NCBI RefSeq assembly: GCF_012489685.1
Contig: NC_080042.1
Location: forward strand, 57,703,069-57,767,068
Reading direction: 5' to 3'
From: Lotus japonicus
Taxonomy: Eukaryota > Streptophyta > Magnoliopsida > Fabales > Fabaceae
Length of the DNA: 64,000 nt
Numbering within the stretch: position 1 is the stretch's first letter; every line of letters starts with the position of its first letter. The position numbers and the translations under genes were made by a program. Below the pieces are notes generated by a model. That model did no database searches, was not told where the DNA came from, and saw nothing but the letters and a program-made list of their open reading frames with translations. Shown piece by piece: positions 10,736 through 21,539 of the stretch.

Positions 10736-12733
10736 CAAATAAACTTCCAGGTTTCCTCAGGAATTGTGGAAGAGCCATTCGCTCCTTGGGGGCTTGTCTC
10801 TCCATCCAGCCTAGCAAGATGATACCCAGTTTTAACAGAGTACACTCCCGTTGGAGTATGGGGCCAAATTAAAGAGTCCTTACATTCAGTGAGGCCCACT
10901 GGAGTTTGAAGAATTCTGAAAGTTATTGCCGGGGGAAACAAAAGAGAAACTTTAGCTTGATTCCACCCTCCAGTCCCAGGGTCCAGAAGCTCATTGACTC
11001 TCATATCAGAGGGGGGAGAGAGAGTTGAGGAATCAGATCCCCATTCCAGAGCCACGAGTCACCTCTCACTCTTATGGAATCCCCCTTTCCAATTGCCCAC
11101 CTGCCATGTCGCAATAAGAATTTTTTCCCTTCCACAAGGCTCCTCTAGAGCCACGAAGGCGCTCTGGCAGTCTCTGCCTTTGAGAAATCAGAGTTCGGAA
11201 AGTAGATTGCCTTCAAGATCTTAGCCCATAGAGTATTAGGATTAGACAGGATCCGCCAGGCCTGCTTTGCAAGATGGGCAGTGTTCTGGTCTAGGAAATT
11301 CCGAAAGCCCATACCACCTTCTTTCTTTGGCTTAGCAATCTTGCTCCAACTTCTCCAGTGAATACCCCTTTCCTTACGATGCCCACGCCACCAAAATCGA
11401 GCCACAATTGAGTTCAGTTCCGAACAGAAAGATTGGGGAAACTTGACAATCGCCATAGCGTAGGAGGGGATCGCTTGGATGACAGATTTGATCAACACCT
11501 CCTTGCCCGCTTGATTGAGGAGGGATTCCTTCCAACCATCAAGTTTTTCCATAATTCTATCTTTGATCCAGGCAAGTGCAAAGGTCTTATTTCTCCCCCA
11601 GGTAGCTGGTAGGCCCAAGTATTTCCCCGGTGAGTCCCAAATTTCCATATGAAGAATGGATGAAAGCTTGCTTCTTATAGGTTGAGCCAAGGCACTGCTA
11701 CAAATAATTCCAGACTTGGCAACATTGATGCGTTGCCCAGAAGCCAATGAGAAGGAATTTAGTATACTTTGGATTTGGTACGCCTCACGTTCTGAAGCCT
11801 TTGCAAAAAGAAGCGAGTCATCCGCAAATAAGAGGTGGGTGAGAGTGGGAGCAGATGGGGCAAGCCTTATACCTTCAAGGGTCCCTTCCCTTTGTGCATT
11901 CAACAATTGGTGTGAGAGGACATCCACCGCTAGTACAAATAGGTAAGGGGAAAGAGGATCCCCTTGTCTTAAACCTCTGCCCGGGGAGAGTTTTCCACTG
12001 AGAAACCCATTGATTTTGAACTTGTAAGACACACCACTAACCAATTTCATAACCAAATCTACCCAAGTTTCTCTAAAACCATAGGCAAGCAAAGCTTTCT
12101 CAAGGAACCTCCATTCAAGACGGTCATAAGCTTTGCTAAGATCAAGCTTTAAAGCACAATACTCCTTTAGATCTTTACCACGAGCCTTCAATCCATGAAA
12201 AACTTCCTGGGCAATGACAATGTTGTCTTGAATTGCTCTACCCCCAACAAAAGCACTTTGGTTTGGAGTGATTAAGACATCAAGACTATCTTTTAGCCTG
12301 GAAACCATAACCTTAGAGATAATTTTCAGCAAGAAATTGCAGCAACTAATAGGACGATATTGGTTCACATTTTCAGGGCCAGAAACCTTTGGTACAAGGG
12401 CAATTAAGGTCTCATTAATTTCAGCAGGAAGGTAGCCATGAGAGAAAAAAGATTGGACAGCAATAGTCACCTGATCACCTATAGTTTCCCAATGGCTCTT
12501 GAAGAAGAGACCATTCAAACCATCTGGGCCTGGGGCCTTCAGGCTACCCAGGCCTTTAACAGCTTCAAAAATTTCACTTGGGCTGACGTCACTACACAAA
12601 GTATCATTCAGCTCGTTGGAAACAAGTTTAGGGACATGCTGCAGGCATTGCTCAACTAGTTGGACTCCCTCGGACCTGTAGATATTTTCATAATGGGCCA
12701 AAAAGGCACCCCATGACTTGTGGTTGGCCCTCA
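10736..12733 (-). pseudogene. LINE 1 ORF2 core: reverse transcriptase
   Basis: A frame of 518 codons (12701-11145) covers the L1-type RT: LKAPGPDGLNGLFFKSHWE, IALVPKV, QYRPISCCN, SAFVGGRAIQDN, KLDLSKAYDRLEW, GLRQGDPLSPYLFVL and the catalytic FADDSLLFA, followed by the thumb (SPGKYLGLP). It would copy LINE RNA into DNA at a nicked target. The frame breaks near 11145 and resumes as 11055-10736, ending in PEETWKFIWS at the AGCTC junction with element 1. The catalytic Asp residues are intact, so decay is recent. The N-terminal side is cut by element 2 at 12739. Confidence 0.92.
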
Positions 12734-12738
12734 GCCCA
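12734..12738. repeat. TSD GCCCA of Athila-like element 2, left copy
   Basis: GCCCA at 12734-12738 and at 21535-21539 flank TG...CA ends. LINE coding sequence resumes beyond the right copy. Confidence 0.93.
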
Positions 12739-14067
12739 TGATGACCCTATTTTAGTAGTGTTTTTAGGGTCATTTCTTTGATAGTTTTGAGTCTTTTTGT
12801 TGAGTCTCATGTAGTGTTTCATGCATTCTCATGCATTTTTATCTTTTCTTTAGTCTTTATTTTGTTTTGGTAATTTTGTAGTTTTATAGGGAGTTTTCTT
12901 GCATTTTAAGTAAAGTTTAGGACTTGCATGGTTTGGTTGTGTTTTATGAAGGACCTCTTGTGCTAATGAGCTCTTGGAGCTTCTAGAATCTTCCTTGACT
13001 TGTTGGTTAGGTTTGGAGGGCAGAAACTGAAGGAGAAAGAAGGCCAAGAAGCATGGAATTGATGAAGAACTTAAAGAGGATTGAAAAGAGGAGTTTCAGA
13101 AGCCAAAAAGTCCCTTTCAGGCGAGCTTAAGCGCCTAGGCGCTGGGAATGGGCGCCTAGGCGCCAATAGGGTCCAGAGGCATGTTTTTCAACATGCAATT
13201 GGCGCTCAGGCGCTCTGAATTGGCGCCTGAGCGCCCAGCTTCGTGTAATTTGCCTATAAATAAGGCTTAGGCCAATTTCTTTGATACATTTTGACATTTC
13301 ACTCATTTTTGGTCAAGTTTAAGAGCTGAGGAGAACTTTGGGGCCAAGGGAGGCTTCCAACTTGTAATTTTTCTCAGGTTTTCTTTACATTTTCTTTATG
13401 AACTCACTAGCCATGAGTGGCTAGTTTACTTTTTGCTTTGGGTTAAGAGATTCTATGAAATTTTAGTTGTTAAATCCTATCTCTATGCATGAGTCTTGAT
13501 TCAATCTTGTATTTCATTTCCTTTTTGCATGTTTAGTTGTGGTGCACCTTTGCTATAGGCTAGATTATAATCAAATGGAAGTTTGTTATGATTTAGGGAC
13601 ATGAATTGAAATAGATCCTTCTATACTTGCTTCTAGGCATAGAGTGAGGGTAGGGTTTTGTTGGCCTGAATATACATGCTTATTTACCTCTTATGAATGT
13701 TTAAGTACACAAGGAATTGGGCTTATCTTTCAATTTGAGAGAATTACTTTTGTGAGGAATCAACTAGTAAGTACATAGGCTTTAACAACAAGAGTTAAAT
13801 CAAGGTTTCACATGCATAGGATAGGTGGACTAAAATGGATTGGATGATCAACAACCCAAGGCAATTTTCCATCAATTGTTATTTACATCATTTCCAACAT
13901 TGCTCTCTTGCAAATCTTTTGTCACAAACAACCAACACCAATCTTTGAAATTTACTGCTTTAAGAACTTGCAAACTTTAGACTTAAATCAACAATTCTCA
14001 CTCACAATCCCTGTGGTTCGATATTTTAAAACCCGGAGGTATTCGTACACTTGTGAATTGACCAACA
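12739..14067 (+). repeat. 5' LTR of element 2
   Basis: 1329 bp from TGATGACCCTATTTTAG to GAATTGACCAACA. It carries the palindrome array at 13131-13237 and a TATA box (CCTATAAATAAGG, about 13253-13265). The rest is AT-rich leader. The matching copy is 20206-21534. Confidence 0.94.
13131..13237. promoter_or_regulatory. Four-palindrome array upstream of the LTR TATA box
   Basis: GCGCCTAGGCGC (13131-13142), GGCGCCTAGGCGCC (13151-13164), GGCGCTCAGGCGCT (13201-13214) and GGCGCCTGAGCGCC (13222-13235) are perfect or near-perfect palindromes ending about 18 bp before the TATA box. CCAGAGGCA lies between the two pairs. The same array occurs at 20588-20701 in the other LTR, and a variant occurs inside the element at 16964-17073. 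Binding of a dimeric host factor is a reasonable inference. Confidence 0.7.
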
Positions 14068-14071
14068 AGTT

Positions 14072-14092
14072 TTTGGCGCCGTTGCCGGGGAT
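14072..14092 (+). promoter_or_regulatory. Primer-binding site of element 2 (tRNA-Asp)
   Basis: TGGCGCCGTTGCCGGGGAT, starting six bases after the LTR, is complementary to the 3' end of plant tRNA-Asp (CCCCGGCAACGGCGCCA). This is the site known from Athila-type elements. Confidence 0.88.
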
Positions 14093-14197
14093 TGTTTGTG
14101 GTTTTTAATTTAAGTTAAAGAGTTTGTTTGTTTGTGTTACTAAGCATTGCATTGAATAGGTGTTACTAACCTTTTCTCTGTTTTGTGATTTCAGTTT

Positions 14198-16804
14198 ATG
14201 CACGGTAGTCTTGGCACGGATTCACTGCTGTTTGATCCGGAGCCAGAACGCACCCTCCATCGTCGACGAGCTCAACAAAGAGCTGCTGAGTTAGCCGCCA
14301 TGGCTGCCCATATGACGGAGGAGGAGATGCAAGCCCACATTGAAGAAAGAGTGAATGAGGCTCTTGCTCAAAGACTTCAAGAGAAAGAATTGGAGAATGC
14401 TAATCGTTCTCTTAGAGACCTCACCTCGGCTGCCATGAGCTACGATTATCCGGGCAGCATAGTTTCCCCCGATGGCACGGGGAAATTTGAGCTGAGGCCG
14501 ACATTCATCAACTTGGTGAGTCAAAATCAGTATGGTGGAGGTGCTCTTGAAGATGCACACATGGAGCGGTTTATCCGCAATTGCAACACCTACAGAGTTC
14601 AGAATGTTTCAGCGGACACCATCCGCTTGAGTTTATTCCCTTTTTCATTGAGGGATACTGCTGAGGAGTGGTTGAATTCACAGCCCCAAGGTAGCATTAC
14701 ATCTTGGGAAGACTTGGCTGAGAAGTTCACCACAAGGTTTGTTCCAAGAGCCCTCTTGAGGAAGCTCAAGAATGACATCATGACTTTTGCTCAATCCACC
14801 GATGAGAATCTCTATGAAGCTTGGGAGAGGTTCAAGAAGCTCTTGAGGAGGTGTCCTCAACATAACCTTACTCAAGCTGAGCAAGTAGCGAAGTTCTATG
14901 ATGGTCTCCAATATTCTTCGAGGTTTGGTTTGGATGCGGCTTCAAGTGGAGAGTTCGATGCCTTACTTCCACAAGTGGGGTATGAGTTGATTGAAAAGAT
15001 GGCTATAAGAGCCATGAACTCTAGTAATGATCGCCAAGCCCGAAGAGGAGTCCTTGAGGTTGAAGCTTATGATCAACTTATGGCCTCCAACAAGCAACTC
15101 TCCAAGCAAATGAATGAGATTCAAAATCAAATGAAGACTACCAAGATTGGTGGTCGAGTTGCCAAATTGAAGTGTGTGACTTGTGGAGGGCCACATGACA
15201 GCGAAGAATGCACAGAGACTAGACCGGAGGAGGAAGTGAAGGCTATGGGTCAAGCTCGGAATGACCCATTTTCAAATACTTACAATCCAGGATGGAGGAA
15301 TCACCCTAATTTTTCTTGGAGGCAAGGTGGTAATGGACAAGGAAATGGTTTTCAAAGGCAATTTCCTAGCCAAGGATTCCAAGGCCAAAGCCCAAGACAA
15401 CCTCAAGAGCGAGGAGAAGGTGAAGGTAGTGGTTCCAAGAAGATCTTAGAAGAGTTGGTGGAAACTTTCATCAACCGGACGGAGAATAATTACAAGAATC
15501 AAGAGGCGGCTATCAAGAATCTTGAGAATCAATTTGGTCAGCTGGCCAAGCAAATAGCCGAGAGACCTCAAGGTAAATTTCCTTCCGACACTATCCCCAA
15601 TCCTAAGCAAGAAAATTCCTCTGTTGTAGCCACTAGAAGTGGGAGAGTGATGAATGAATTGAAGAAAAAAACAGAGGGAGAAAAGAGAGAGGAGAGAGTG
15701 GAAGGAGAAGTAGTTGTGCCTATTAAGGTGAGAGAGGAAGTTGATCTTACTCCTGAAACTAGCAAGGTTCTGTTCCCTAAAGCATTGACTAAGAAGAGCT
15801 TAGATAAAAAGTTTTCAAAATTTGTTGATGTTTTCAAAAAGCTCCACATTAGTATTCCTTTTGCCGATGCTTTGGAACAAATGCCTATATATGCTAAGTT
15901 TATGAAGGACATCTTGCATAAGAGAAGAAGATTGAAGGGAGTAGATGAGACGGTGTTGATGACGGAGGAATGTAGTGCCATTTTGCAGCGGAAGATGCCA
16001 AAGAAAAGAAGGGATCCCGGAAGTTTCACTATTCCGGTGGAAATTGAAGGCATGGCGGATGTGGAAGCCTTGTGTGATCTTGGAGCGAGCATCAATTTGA
16101 TGCCGCTCACCATGTTTGAGAGGCTGAACCTAGGAGAGGTTACTCCAACCATGCTCTCCTTGCAAATGGCGGATCGATCCCTCAAGACTCCATATGGGAT
16201 TGTGGAGGATGTAATGGTGCAAGTGGACAAGTATGTGTTCCCCGTGGACTTTGTTGTGCTTGATATGGAGGAGGATGAGAAGATTCCTCTCATTCTTGGT
16301 CGACCTTTCTTAGCTACTGGTAGAGCTAAGATTGATGTTGACAAGGGTCACCTCATTCTCCGTGTTGGTAAGGAAAAGGTACGGTTTTCTGTTTTTAATC
16401 CTATGATTGAGACTAACCATGACAATGACTTTGTCTGTGATGTGATTAGAAGCAGGTCGAAGGTTTCGGAAGAGATCCCCAAATTTAATGCCCAAATTGA
16501 TGAGTTCCATCCGGCTCTCATCAAGCTTGTTAATGGTAACAAGTATGGGGGGTCCAAGTACGAGAACTTGCATGCTCACATGGTGAAGTTTACCCAAGCT
16601 AGCACCCTTGCTAAGATTGAGGGTGTTTCAAGTGATGAAGTGAAGATTAAACTCTTCCCTCATTCTTTGACGAGGGAGGCTAGAGCTTGGTTTGATGAGC
16701 AAGAGGACATAGCCTCATGGGAGGATTTACTCCAGAGGTTTTGTGCAAGGTTTCTTCCTTGCACTTGTGGTAAGTTAATCAATGGAAAGGAATTTCCTTC
16801 CTAA
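14198..16804 (+). CDS. Athila-type Gag-protease polyprotein with an extra partial Gag block
   Basis: An uninterrupted 868-codon ORF. Residues about 90-190 are the retrotransposon Gag capsid domain (LFPFSLRDTAEEWLNSQPQG, SWEDLAEKFTTRFVP). A zinc knuckle CVTCGGPHDSEEC follows near residue 326, with the shortened spacing CX2CX3HX4C. A charged region comes next, then the aspartic protease (CDLGASINLMPLTMFERL, IPLILGRPFLATGRAKID). After the protease, where RT should begin, residues about 770-855 return to a capsid-like block (LFPHSLTREARAWFDEQ, SWEDLLQRFCARFLP). The ORF then stops. Gag would form particles; the protease would cleave the polyprotein. A CT-rich tract ending TTTCAG lies just before the ATG, so the 5' leader may be spliced. 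The open frame suggests recent function. Confidence 0.9.
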   Translation: MHGSLGTDSLLFDPEPERTLHRRRAQQRAAELAAMAAHMTEEEMQAHIEERVNEALAQRLQEKELENANRSLRDLTSAAMSYDYPGSIVSPDGTGKFELRPTFINLVSQNQYGGGALEDAHMERFIRNCNTYRVQNVSADTIRLSLFPFSLRDTAEEWLNSQPQGSITSWEDLAEKFTTRFVPRALLRKLKNDIMTFAQSTDENLYEAWERFKKLLRRCPQHNLTQAEQVAKFYDGLQYSSRFGLDAASSGEFDALLPQVGYELIEKMAIRAMNSSNDRQARRGVLEVEAYDQLMASNKQLSKQMNEIQNQMKTTKIGGRVAKLKCVTCGGPHDSEECTETRPEEEVKAMGQARNDPFSNTYNPGWRNHPNFSWRQGGNGQGNGFQRQFPSQGFQGQSPRQPQERGEGEGSGSKKILEELVETFINRTENNYKNQEAAIKNLENQFGQLAKQIAERPQGKFPSDTIPNPKQENSSVVATRSGRVMNELKKKTEGEKREERVEGEVVVPIKVREEVDLTPETSKVLFPKALTKKSLDKKFSKFVDVFKKLHISIPFADALEQMPIYAKFMKDILHKRRRLKGVDETVLMTEECSAILQRKMPKKRRDPGSFTIPVEIEGMADVEALCDLGASINLMPLTMFERLNLGEVTPTMLSLQMADRSLKTPYGIVEDVMVQVDKYVFPVDFVVLDMEEDEKIPLILGRPFLATGRAKIDVDKGHLILRVGKEKVRFSVFNPMIETNHDNDFVCDVIRSRSKVSEEIPKFNAQIDEFHPALIKLVNGNKYGGSKYENLHAHMVKFTQASTLAKIEGVSSDEVKIKLFPHSLTREARAWFDEQEDIASWEDLLQRFCARFLPCTCGKLINGKEFPS

Positions 16805-16963
16805 CACCATCGGAAGGAGAGTCCACCTAGGACTATAACCTAGGGCTAAATGGGAGACAACCCATTCTTTTGATTTTGTTATTTCCTATCTTTTAATGTT
16901 GTAGTATTTTAGGTGTTTAATTTCAAAAAAAAAAAAAGTAATTTTTTTGTGAAAAACTGGGTT
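16805..16963. other. Gag-pol 3' end region of element 2
   Basis: Non-coding. The phrase GGGAGACAACCCATTC just after the stop resembles the sequence that usually follows pol in Athila elements, so the deletion of RT to integrase probably ended just before here. Poly(A) and poly(T) runs occur at 16924-16948. Confidence 0.5.
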
Positions 16964-17073
16964 GAGCGCCTAGGCGCCAATTCATGGGCGCCTAGGCGCC
17001 AATTAGTGGCAGAGGCACTGCCTCTGTATCTGGCATGAGCGCCTGAGCGTTCCCCATGAGCGCTTGAGCGCTC
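16964..17073. promoter_or_regulatory. Internal copy of the palindrome array
   Basis: GCGCCTAGGCGCC (16966-16978), GGCGCCTAGGCGCC (16987-17000), GCGCCTGAGCG (17039-17049) and GCGCTTGAGCGC (17060-17071) occur in the same order as in the LTR, with CAGAGGCA between the pairs as there. A TATA-like CATATAACC lies at about 17151. This probably forms the promoter region of the downstream spliced ORF. Confidence 0.6.
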
Positions 17074-17292
17074 CTATACGTTTTTTCTGCCATATTTTGG
17101 GTTTTAAAACCCCAACCTTTCATTTTCCCACTCTTAACTCTCATTTTTCTCATATAACCGCACCCCACTCTCTCCAAACCCCATTTCCACTTCTCATTTC
17201 TCACTTGCACACACATTAGCTCTTCCTTTTTCTTCAAAGTTCTGCATTGCATCAAGCTCATTTCACTTGCACCCACTCACTGTCAAGTCAAG

Positions 17293-17731
17293 GTAAGTTC
17301 CATTTTCCACTTTCCTTCATTTTGGTTCATGAGTTTTGCAATGCATGCTTCTTTTGGGTAAGGGTGAGTGAATTTGTGTTAGTGCAAGTTGGGTTTGGGT
17401 TGATTTTGTTCATTATGGGTTGGTTTTGAGCTTAATTAGAAAGGGGTTGTGAATTTGTGAGGAATGGGTAGTTAGGATTTTGTGGATTAGTTTAGTTTAG
17501 CTTTTGCTTATAAGATGTTTGTTAGAATGCCTCAATGGGTTCTCTTAGTCGATTTTTGGCAAGAGCTTGTGGTAGTTTTTCTCTCTTTGCCAAAATCACT
17601 AAGAGACTTGTTGGGTGCTCTTAGGTTGTTCTATTTTTGTTTTTATACAAAGTTTCTTCTTTCTTTTCTTTTTATTTTTGAACTAACATTTCTAACATTT
17701 GTGGCTTGTGTATGGGCTAACAATTTTGCAG
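17293..17731 (+). other. Predicted intron upstream of the downstream ORF
   Basis: A consensus donor (CAAG|GTAAGT, 17293) and acceptor (CAATTTTGCAG|ATG, 17731) enclose 439 bp of T-rich, stop-containing sequence. The acceptor abuts the ATG of the 425-residue ORF. Splicing of a leader onto this ORF, as for subgenomic env-position ORFs, is inferred. Confidence 0.6.
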
Positions 17732-18697
17732 ATGCCTGTAAAAAGAGCAAGAACCAACACAAGAGCTGCAGCTTCTTCCTCCACCTCCCGGAGTTTTGAT
17801 CGCTCCCGCTTCCTATCAGCGATTAAGGAGGAGTTTTACCGAGCTCACCTAGCACACAAGGAGTGTGTGAAGGAGCGGGGAGTTTTTTATCGGGAGGGAA
17901 GGAGAGACCTCTTGGGCATGCAAGAAGCCATGGAGATTAGGAGGTGGAAGAATTGGGTCAACCCCATCCCATTTGCTTGTGAGGTCATGGTTAGGGAGTT
18001 CTACGCGAACACCTACTGTGACAATCAAGAGGACAGGTCCAGGCCACCGGTGAATTCATCTTGGTTCAGGGGAGATGTGATTGATTACAATCCAGCAGTC
18101 ATTCGCAGGCATCTTGGTCTCCTCACGGAGGACCAAGAGAAGGAGCTTTTCCCCGAGAAGGCCACTTATCATGAGCTCTTAGAGGAGAAGTCACCGGAGA
18201 TCTTGGAAGACATGAAGGCAGTGATTGTTAGGCCTGGGCGGGACTGGGAAGCAGTTGAAGATGATATCATTTTTGTGAGAAGGAAGGATATGACACCGCT
18301 GGCTAGAGTTTGGGCTGAATTTTTGCAGGATTCCCTCATTCCTAGCTCTAACAAATCTGAAGTTAGAGAGGTTACATTGGTTGCCATCTACTGCATCGTG
18401 AGAGGTCATCCTATGGACGTGGCCACCATCATTGCTGGTCGAATTTATTCCCTCTACAACAGGAGTAAAGACAAGCATCGGCCCATCTTTCCTCACTTGA
18501 TTTTCTCTTTGATTCATGCGGTGAGGGACAGAGCTAGGAGGCCAGTCCATGTTATTGAGAAGAGGTTGCCTGTGGCACCTCTGCTCAGTAAGGAGAGGAT
18601 CGCTCAACTTTATAAGGAATGGACGGCAAGGATGCCTCAAGAGGAGGAAGAGGAAGAGGATCCTAAGGAGCCAACGGAAGAAGATGAAGAAGAAGAA

Positions 18698-18729
<32 letters not shown>

Positions 18730-19009
18730 AGATGTTGAGGTGGTGAATGAGGTGGTTACTCCACCCCGTGCTGACCCTTCTCCTGCTTGGATGGAGGCCG
18801 CTTTCGGGCGGATGTTTTTGAGGCAAGATCGCCTACACAGGGATCTTGACCTCCATTGGAGGGGAGGTAGCACATCAGACCCCAGGTACAATGGGCCCAT
18901 GGATTTTAATACCTTGGAGCAGGGGATGATAGACTTGAGCTTGATGCATGATGCCGGTGTTCATCCGGATTATGGCGATGGAAGGGGTGACCATGACCCC
19001 ATGGAGTGA
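17732..19009 (+). CDS. Downstream ORF of element 2: plant transposon-type protein (Transposase_32-like) in the env position
   Basis: Predicted 425 residues from ATG 17732 (MPVKRARTNTRAAASS); the in-frame upstream codons fall inside the predicted intron. The N-terminus is basic and Ser-rich. Residues about 75-260 resemble the plant domain called putative plant transposon protein: WVNPIPFACEVMVREFYAN, IDYNPAVIRRHLGL, EVTLVAIYCIVRGHPMDVAT, IAGRIYSLYN. Then follow RIAQLYKEWTARMP and a Glu-rich tract coded by (GAA)n at 18676-18731. The tail is charged. There is no signal peptide or membrane segment, so it is not an envelope protein. Athila-type elements often have an extra ORF here; its role is unknown. 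The frame is intact. Confidence 0.82.
18676..18731 (+). repeat. (GAA)n microsatellite within coding sequence
   Basis: About 18 near-perfect GAA/GAG units encode the poly-Glu tract of the downstream ORF. Slippage here would change the protein by whole residues. Confidence 0.85.
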
Positions 19010-20205
19010 CTATGTTGAGGTATCTCTACTCTTAGTTTAGGTCATGCATTTTTAGCATATTTTCAATTTGTAGATTTTGTTTTCTTTTGATCATGCATTG
19101 TTTTAGCTGGTTTTGTTTTTATTTGGGTCTTTACTTCCCTATACTCACATGCTTTTAGCTATAGATTTGCTTCCCTACTTGTGCTGTTTTTGAAAATGCT
19201 TTTGTGAATACTTGTTGTTGTTTTTGGGGATGAGTGATTGCTTGTTGGGGAAGAGAGGAGGAGACTTCGGTCTTCCGAGTGTCTCTTGAGAAAGGAGTCG
19301 GTGTGAGTCCATTAAGGGTCTATCTTTGACCCTTCACCATAAAAATTCTCTGGAGGATCCTGACTCACTTGCAATTCTTGGTTCTGCGTTGATTTCGCTC
19401 ATAGCATGCTTAGTGATTCTTGCTTTATTCTGGAGACTTGTAGGATTTCTTGAGATTCTGAATTTGTTGTTTGAACATTGTCCTTAGTTGTCCCATTTGA
19501 GCCTTATTGGAGAATTTGTTGTAGCCAAGTTTTTGGGACGGATGTTTGGTTGGAATATTGGGGAGTGATGGTCCTTGTTGTGTTGTATGGAGCTGGAAAA
19601 ATGAGAAATAGACTCTTGCCCCAAAAAGAAAAAATCAGTAAAAAAAGAAGGAAAGAAAAAGGACTCCTAACCAAAAGTTGGAGTTGGAAAAAAGAAAAAA
19701 AAAAGTTTGAAAAGGTGGGTGCAAGAGACTTGTAAAAAAAGTGTGTTGTAAGCTCCGGGGTTATTAGAAGAGGACCACACTCAATGTGCTTGAAAGCCTA
19801 GTTTTCCCTTAGGGACCAACCACCATCATGTTTTACCTAGCCAATGTTTCAACCCTTTTGGAAGTCTCTTTGAATATTTGCATGCTTAATCTTTGTTGCT
19901 ATTGAGTGAATGACATTCAGGACCTATGAACTTGCTTGTGTGCTCAGTGCACTAAATGAACATCTCATCCTAGGATTTGTAGATCTAAATGCTTCTCATG
20001 AACGGACTCTACACTCTTCTCTTTTCAAAAGATGCATGAAGTAGGTTGTTGGGTCTTTCTCTTGGAACTAGCTGTGATTACTTTGTCCCCCTGTTTTTGT
20101 GAAGTATTCCTTGTTGAGAGCACTTGTTTGGGAGCATTTCTTGCGCTTGAGGGCAAGCGAGTGTTATTTACGCTCGAGGGCGAGCTGTCGTTGAGTATAG
20201 TGGCG
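19010..20205. other. 3' non-coding region of element 2
   Basis: No gene is supported. The stretch 19598-19745 is unusually rich in A and G on the plus strand (runs such as AAAAAGAAGGAAAGAAAAAGG). It is a polypurine-like tract but lies about 460 bp before the LTR. Close to the LTR, GAGGGCAAGCGAG and GAGGGCGAGC recur. The immediate LTR border lacks a classical polypurine tract. Confidence 0.5.
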
Positions 20206-21534
20206 TGATGACCCTATTTTAGTAGTGTTTTTAGGGTCATTTATTTGATAGTTTTGAGTCTTTTTGTTGAGTCTCATGTAGTGTTTCATGCATTCTCATG
20301 CATTTTTATCTTTTCTTTAGTCTTTATTTTGTTTTGGTAATTTTGTAATTTTATAGGGAGTTTTCTTGCATTTTAAGTAAAGTTTAGGACTTGCATGGTT
20401 TGGTTGTGTTTTATGAAGGACCTCTTGTGCTAATGAGCTCTTGGAGCTTCTAGAATCTTCCTTGACTTGTTGGTTAGGTTTGGAGAGCAGAAACTGAAGG
20501 AGAAAGAAGGCCAAGAAGCATGGAATTTATGAAGAACTTAAAGAGGATTGAAAAGAGGAGTTTCAGAAGCCAAAAAGTCCCTTTCAGGCGAGCTTAAGCG
20601 CCTAGGCGCTGGGAATGGGCGCCTAGGCGCCAATAGGGTCCATAGGCATGTTTTTCAACATGCAATTGGCGCTCAGGCGCTCTGAATTGGCGCCTGAGCG
20701 CCCAGCTTCGTGTAATTTGCCTATAAATAAGGCTTAGGCCAATTTCTTTGATACATTTTGACATTTCACTCATTTTTGGTCAAGTTTGAGAGCTGAGGAG
20801 AACTTTGGGGCCAAGGGAGGCTTCCAACTTGTAATTTTTCTCAGGTTTTCTTTACATTTTCTTTATGAACTCACTAGCCATGAGTGGCTAGTTTACTTTT
20901 TGCTTTGGGTTAAGAGATTCTATGAAATTTTAGTTGTTAAATCCTATCTCTATGCATGAGTCTTGATTCAATCTTGTATTTCATTTCCTTTTTGCATGTT
21001 TAGCTGTGGTGCACCTTTGCTATAGGCTAGATTATAATCAAATGGAAGTTTGTTATGATTTAGGGACATGAATTGAAATAGATCCTTCTATACTTGCTTC
21101 TAGACATAGAGTGAGGGTAGGGTTTTGTTGGCCTGAATATACATGCTTATTTACCTCTTATGAATGTTTAAGGACACAAGGAATTGGGCTTATCTTTCAA
21201 TTTGAGAGAATTACTTTTGTGAGGAATCAACTAGTAAGTACATAGGCTTTAACAACAAGAGTTAAATCAAGGTTTCACATGCATAGGATAGGTGGACTAA
21301 AATGGATTGGATGATCAACAACCCAAGGCAATTTTCCATCAATTGTTATTTACATCATTTCCAACATTGCTCTCTTGCAAATCTTTTGTCACAAACAACC
21401 AACACCAATCTTTGAAATTTACTGCTTTAAGAACTTGCAAACTTTAGACTTAAATCAACAATTCTCACTCACAATCCCTGTGGTTCGATATTTTAAAACC
21501 CGGAGGTATTCGTACACTTGCGAATTGACCAACA
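20206..21534 (+). repeat. 3' LTR of element 2
   Basis: 1329 bp, TG...CA, same length as the 5' LTR, with about ten substitutions seen by eye. The palindrome array and TATA box are preserved. GCCCA follows at 21535-21539. Confidence 0.94.
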
Positions 21535-21539
21535 GCCCA

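Larger units (their letters stand above)
12739..21534 (+). mobile_element. Athila-like Ty3 LTR retrotransposon, element 2, lacking RT, RNase H and integrase
   Basis: The element is 8796 bp with 1329-bp LTRs that differ at roughly ten positions by eye, so it is fairly young. Order: 5' LTR, tRNA-Asp type PBS, one long Gag-protease ORF, a palindrome array, a spliced downstream ORF, a purine-rich 3' region and the 3' LTR. The polymerase and integrase part of pol is absent. The layout resembles the TR-GAG class of non-autonomous elements, which keep gag and depend on a partner for reverse transcription and integration. Confidence 0.9.

Noticed and set aside
14291..16344. Minus-strand frames opposite the Athila-like gag, up to 258 codons
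   Set aside because: Shadows of the Gag-protease ORF, without any domain of their own.
18191..18900. Poly-Phe and poly-Ser frames opposite the downstream ORF
   Set aside because: They arise from the (GAA)n tract read on the other strand.
17732..19009. Envelope glycoprotein call for the downstream ORF
   Set aside because: No signal peptide, membrane segment or fusion-peptide-like stretch; the domain resembles plant transposon-type proteins instead.
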